The notes beneath the pieces were generated by a model. The model did no database searches. It had not been told where the DNA came from and saw only the letters and a program-made list of their open reading frames with translations. The translations under genes were made by a program, and so were the position numbers. Shown piece by piece: positions 5,233 to 6,152 of a stretch of 6,152 nt of DNA (position 1 is its first letter; each line of letters opens with the position of its first letter). The stretch spans positions 1 through 6,152 of the forward strand of contig JAUSLB010000175.1 of NCBI GenBank assembly GCA_030646655.1, written 5' to 3'. Origin of the DNA: Deltaproteobacteria bacterium. Its GTDB lineage: Bacteria > Desulfobacterota > GWC2-55-46.

Positions 5233-6081
5233 TCAGTCAAAAATATTCCTCACCACAAAAAATACATTCTCCTTCCGCTCCATCAGCCTCCTCATTGTGT
5301 AGGGGAGCCAGTCCTTGCCGTAAGGCACATAGACCCGCATCCTGTAGCCCTCATTGGCGAGTTTTTTCTGTAGGGTCCTTTTAATGCCGAGGAGCATCTG
5401 GAACTCGAAGCAGTCCTTGGGGATATTGTTCTCCCTTACAAATTTTATCGCCTCATTTATGAGCCTTAAGTCGTGAGTCGCTATCGCGGGCCTGTTCCCC
5501 TTCAAGAGCAGCTCCTTCATAAGGACCTCGAAGCTCTTATCGACATCCTTCTTGTCCTTGAACGCTATATCGGGAGGCTCCTTGTAAGCGCCTTTTATCA
5601 GCCGGACGGACGCGCCTTTTTTTATGAGCAGCTCCATATCAGCCCTGCTCCTGTAAAGACAGCTCTGTATCGCTATCCCCACGTTCGGGTGCTTTTCGCG
5701 GAGCTTTAGGAATATATCTATCGTCCTTTGCGTGTAAGCCGAGCCCTCCATGTCGAAGCGGACGAAGTTATTATGCAGAAGCGCCTTTTCTATTATCTTC
5801 CCGGCGTTCTTCTCCGCCAGCTCATTTGAGATATCGAGGCCGAGGTGGGTCAATTTAAGGGAGACTGTCGAATCCACATTTGAGGTTTTGATCTCATCGA
5901 GGAGGCTTAAGTATTCGTCAGCGACCGCTTGGGCCTCGGACGGGTTCTTAACATTCTCACCGAGATGATCGATGGTAGCCAGGATGCCGATGCTGCCGAG
6001 CCTTCGGGCGGCCTCTATCGCGTCCTTTCTCTCAGTCCCGGCGATATACCTCTTCGCGAAAAAGGCAAGGAGACTTTTCAC
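5233..6081 (-). CDS. Proline dehydrogenase, monofunctional, FAD-dependent
   Basis: This 282-residue protein is a single-domain proline dehydrogenase, a distorted TIM barrel that oxidises L-proline to pyrroline-5-carboxylate and passes electrons through FAD to the quinone pool. Motifs in order: GILATIDHLGENV (32-44), VSLKLTHLGLD (73-83, with Lys76), FVRFDMEGSAY (106-116, with Asp110), IAIQSCLYRS (136-145), VRLIKGAYKEP (159-169), FEFQMLLGIK (225-234), and RVYVPYGKDWLPYTMRRLMER (249-269), whose Arg264-Arg265 pair binds the proline carboxylate. It is a little shorter than the Thermus enzyme (about 307), lacking the extra N-terminal helices; RRYVAG of that family aligns with KRYIAG at 10-15. The GTG start (6079-6081) is supported by AAGAGGG (complement of 6087-6093) 5 nt upstream, and it directly follows the stop of the preceding gene. 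No P5C dehydrogenase domain is fused. Confidence 0.9.
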   Translation of the reverse strand: MKSLLAFFAKRYIAGTERKDAIEAARRLGSIGILATIDHLGENVKNPSEAQAVADEYLSLLDEIKTSNVDSTVSLKLTHLGLDISNELAEKNAGKIIEKALLHNNFVRFDMEGSAYTQRTIDIFLKLREKHPNVGIAIQSCLYRSRADMELLIKKGASVRLIKGAYKEPPDIAFKDKKDVDKSFEVLMKELLLKGNRPAIATHDLRLINEAIKFVRENNIPKDCFEFQMLLGIKRTLQKKLANEGYRMRVYVPYGKDWLPYTMRRLMERKENVFFVVRNIFD

Positions 6082-6152
6082 TCAGGCCCTCTTAAGAAAA
6101 TCCGTTATCACCCCTCTAAGGCCCGGGGTCTCTATATCGGTCACCTCGTAGC
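6082..6152 (-). CDS. C-terminal end of an unidentified gene upstream of proline dehydrogenase
   Basis: On the - strand one frame is open from the window edge to a TGA at 6082-6084 and reads YEVTDIETPGLRGVITDFLKRA before the stop. The stop is immediately followed by the GTG of proline dehydrogenase, and the Shine-Dalgarno of that gene lies inside this frame's last codons, which is the arrangement expected for a real, translationally coupled upstream gene. The other two frames contain stops. With 22 residues visible I cannot name the product. A P5C dehydrogenase would make metabolic sense here, but this tail does not obviously resemble one. Confidence 0.6.
   Translation of the reverse strand, partial: YEVTDIETPGLRGVITDFLKRA

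Noticed and set aside
5473..5968. Open frames on the + strand opposite proline dehydrogenase
   Set aside because: Proline dehydrogenase motifs are unbroken on the - strand across this region; the + frames have no start signals.
1..6152. CRISPR array, tRNA, rRNA, insertion sequence or transposase gene
   Set aside because: No regularly spaced identical repeats of CRISPR length, no cloverleaf or rRNA-like sequence and no transposase motif was seen on either strand.

Overview
The window is a compact stretch of bacterial chromosome: short gaps, stop/start junctions and almost no spare DNA. Coding regions are moderately GC-rich, with heavy use of AGG (Arg) and ATA (Ile) codons, while the main promoter region is AT-rich. 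Gene content (molybdopterin synthase, a multi-GAF signalling protein, a PATAN/DUF4388 protein, a sigma-54 promoter, a monofunctional proline dehydrogenase) would suit an environmental Gram-negative such as a Desulfobacterota or Nitrospirota relative. That placement is a low-confidence impression from codon style and gene content.

Layout. (1) Bases 1-753, + strand: 3' part of a gene for a TIM-barrel, glycosidase-like protein whose 5' end lies outside the window. (2) Bases 754-1002: the largest non-coding stretch, AT-rich, containing a consensus sigma-54 (-24/-12) promoter at 878-893 and a leader of about 99 nt. (3) Bases 1003-3723: a PATAN/DUF4388 protein followed without any gap by a 770-residue protein with a Rossmann-like N-terminus, three GAF domains and a degenerate GGDEF domain. 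(4) Bases 3728-5119: moaD, moaE and a mogA/moaB-family gene of molybdenum cofactor biosynthesis. A 141-bp gap between moaD and moaE holds a tandem pair of REP-like two-hairpin units. (5) Bases 5120-5232: gap between convergent genes, with a perfect 7-bp hairpin. (6) Bases 5233-6152, - strand: proline dehydrogenase, preceded with no gap by the last codons of an unidentified gene.

How the genes may work together. The sigma-54 promoter is the only strong promoter seen for the rightward block. The 770-residue gene ends only 4 bp before moaD, so the two signalling genes and at least moaD are probably co-transcribed. The simplest reading is a sensory pair (PATAN plus Rossmann/GAF/pseudo-GGDEF) joined to the last steps of molybdopterin synthesis: MoaD carries the thiocarboxylate sulfur, MoaE inserts it into precursor Z, and MogA/MoaB adenylylates molybdopterin. 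No molybdoenzyme, moaA, moaC or moeA is present, so the functional link between sensing and Moco is inferred from gene order only. The leftward proline dehydrogenase operon is a separate unit for proline oxidation.
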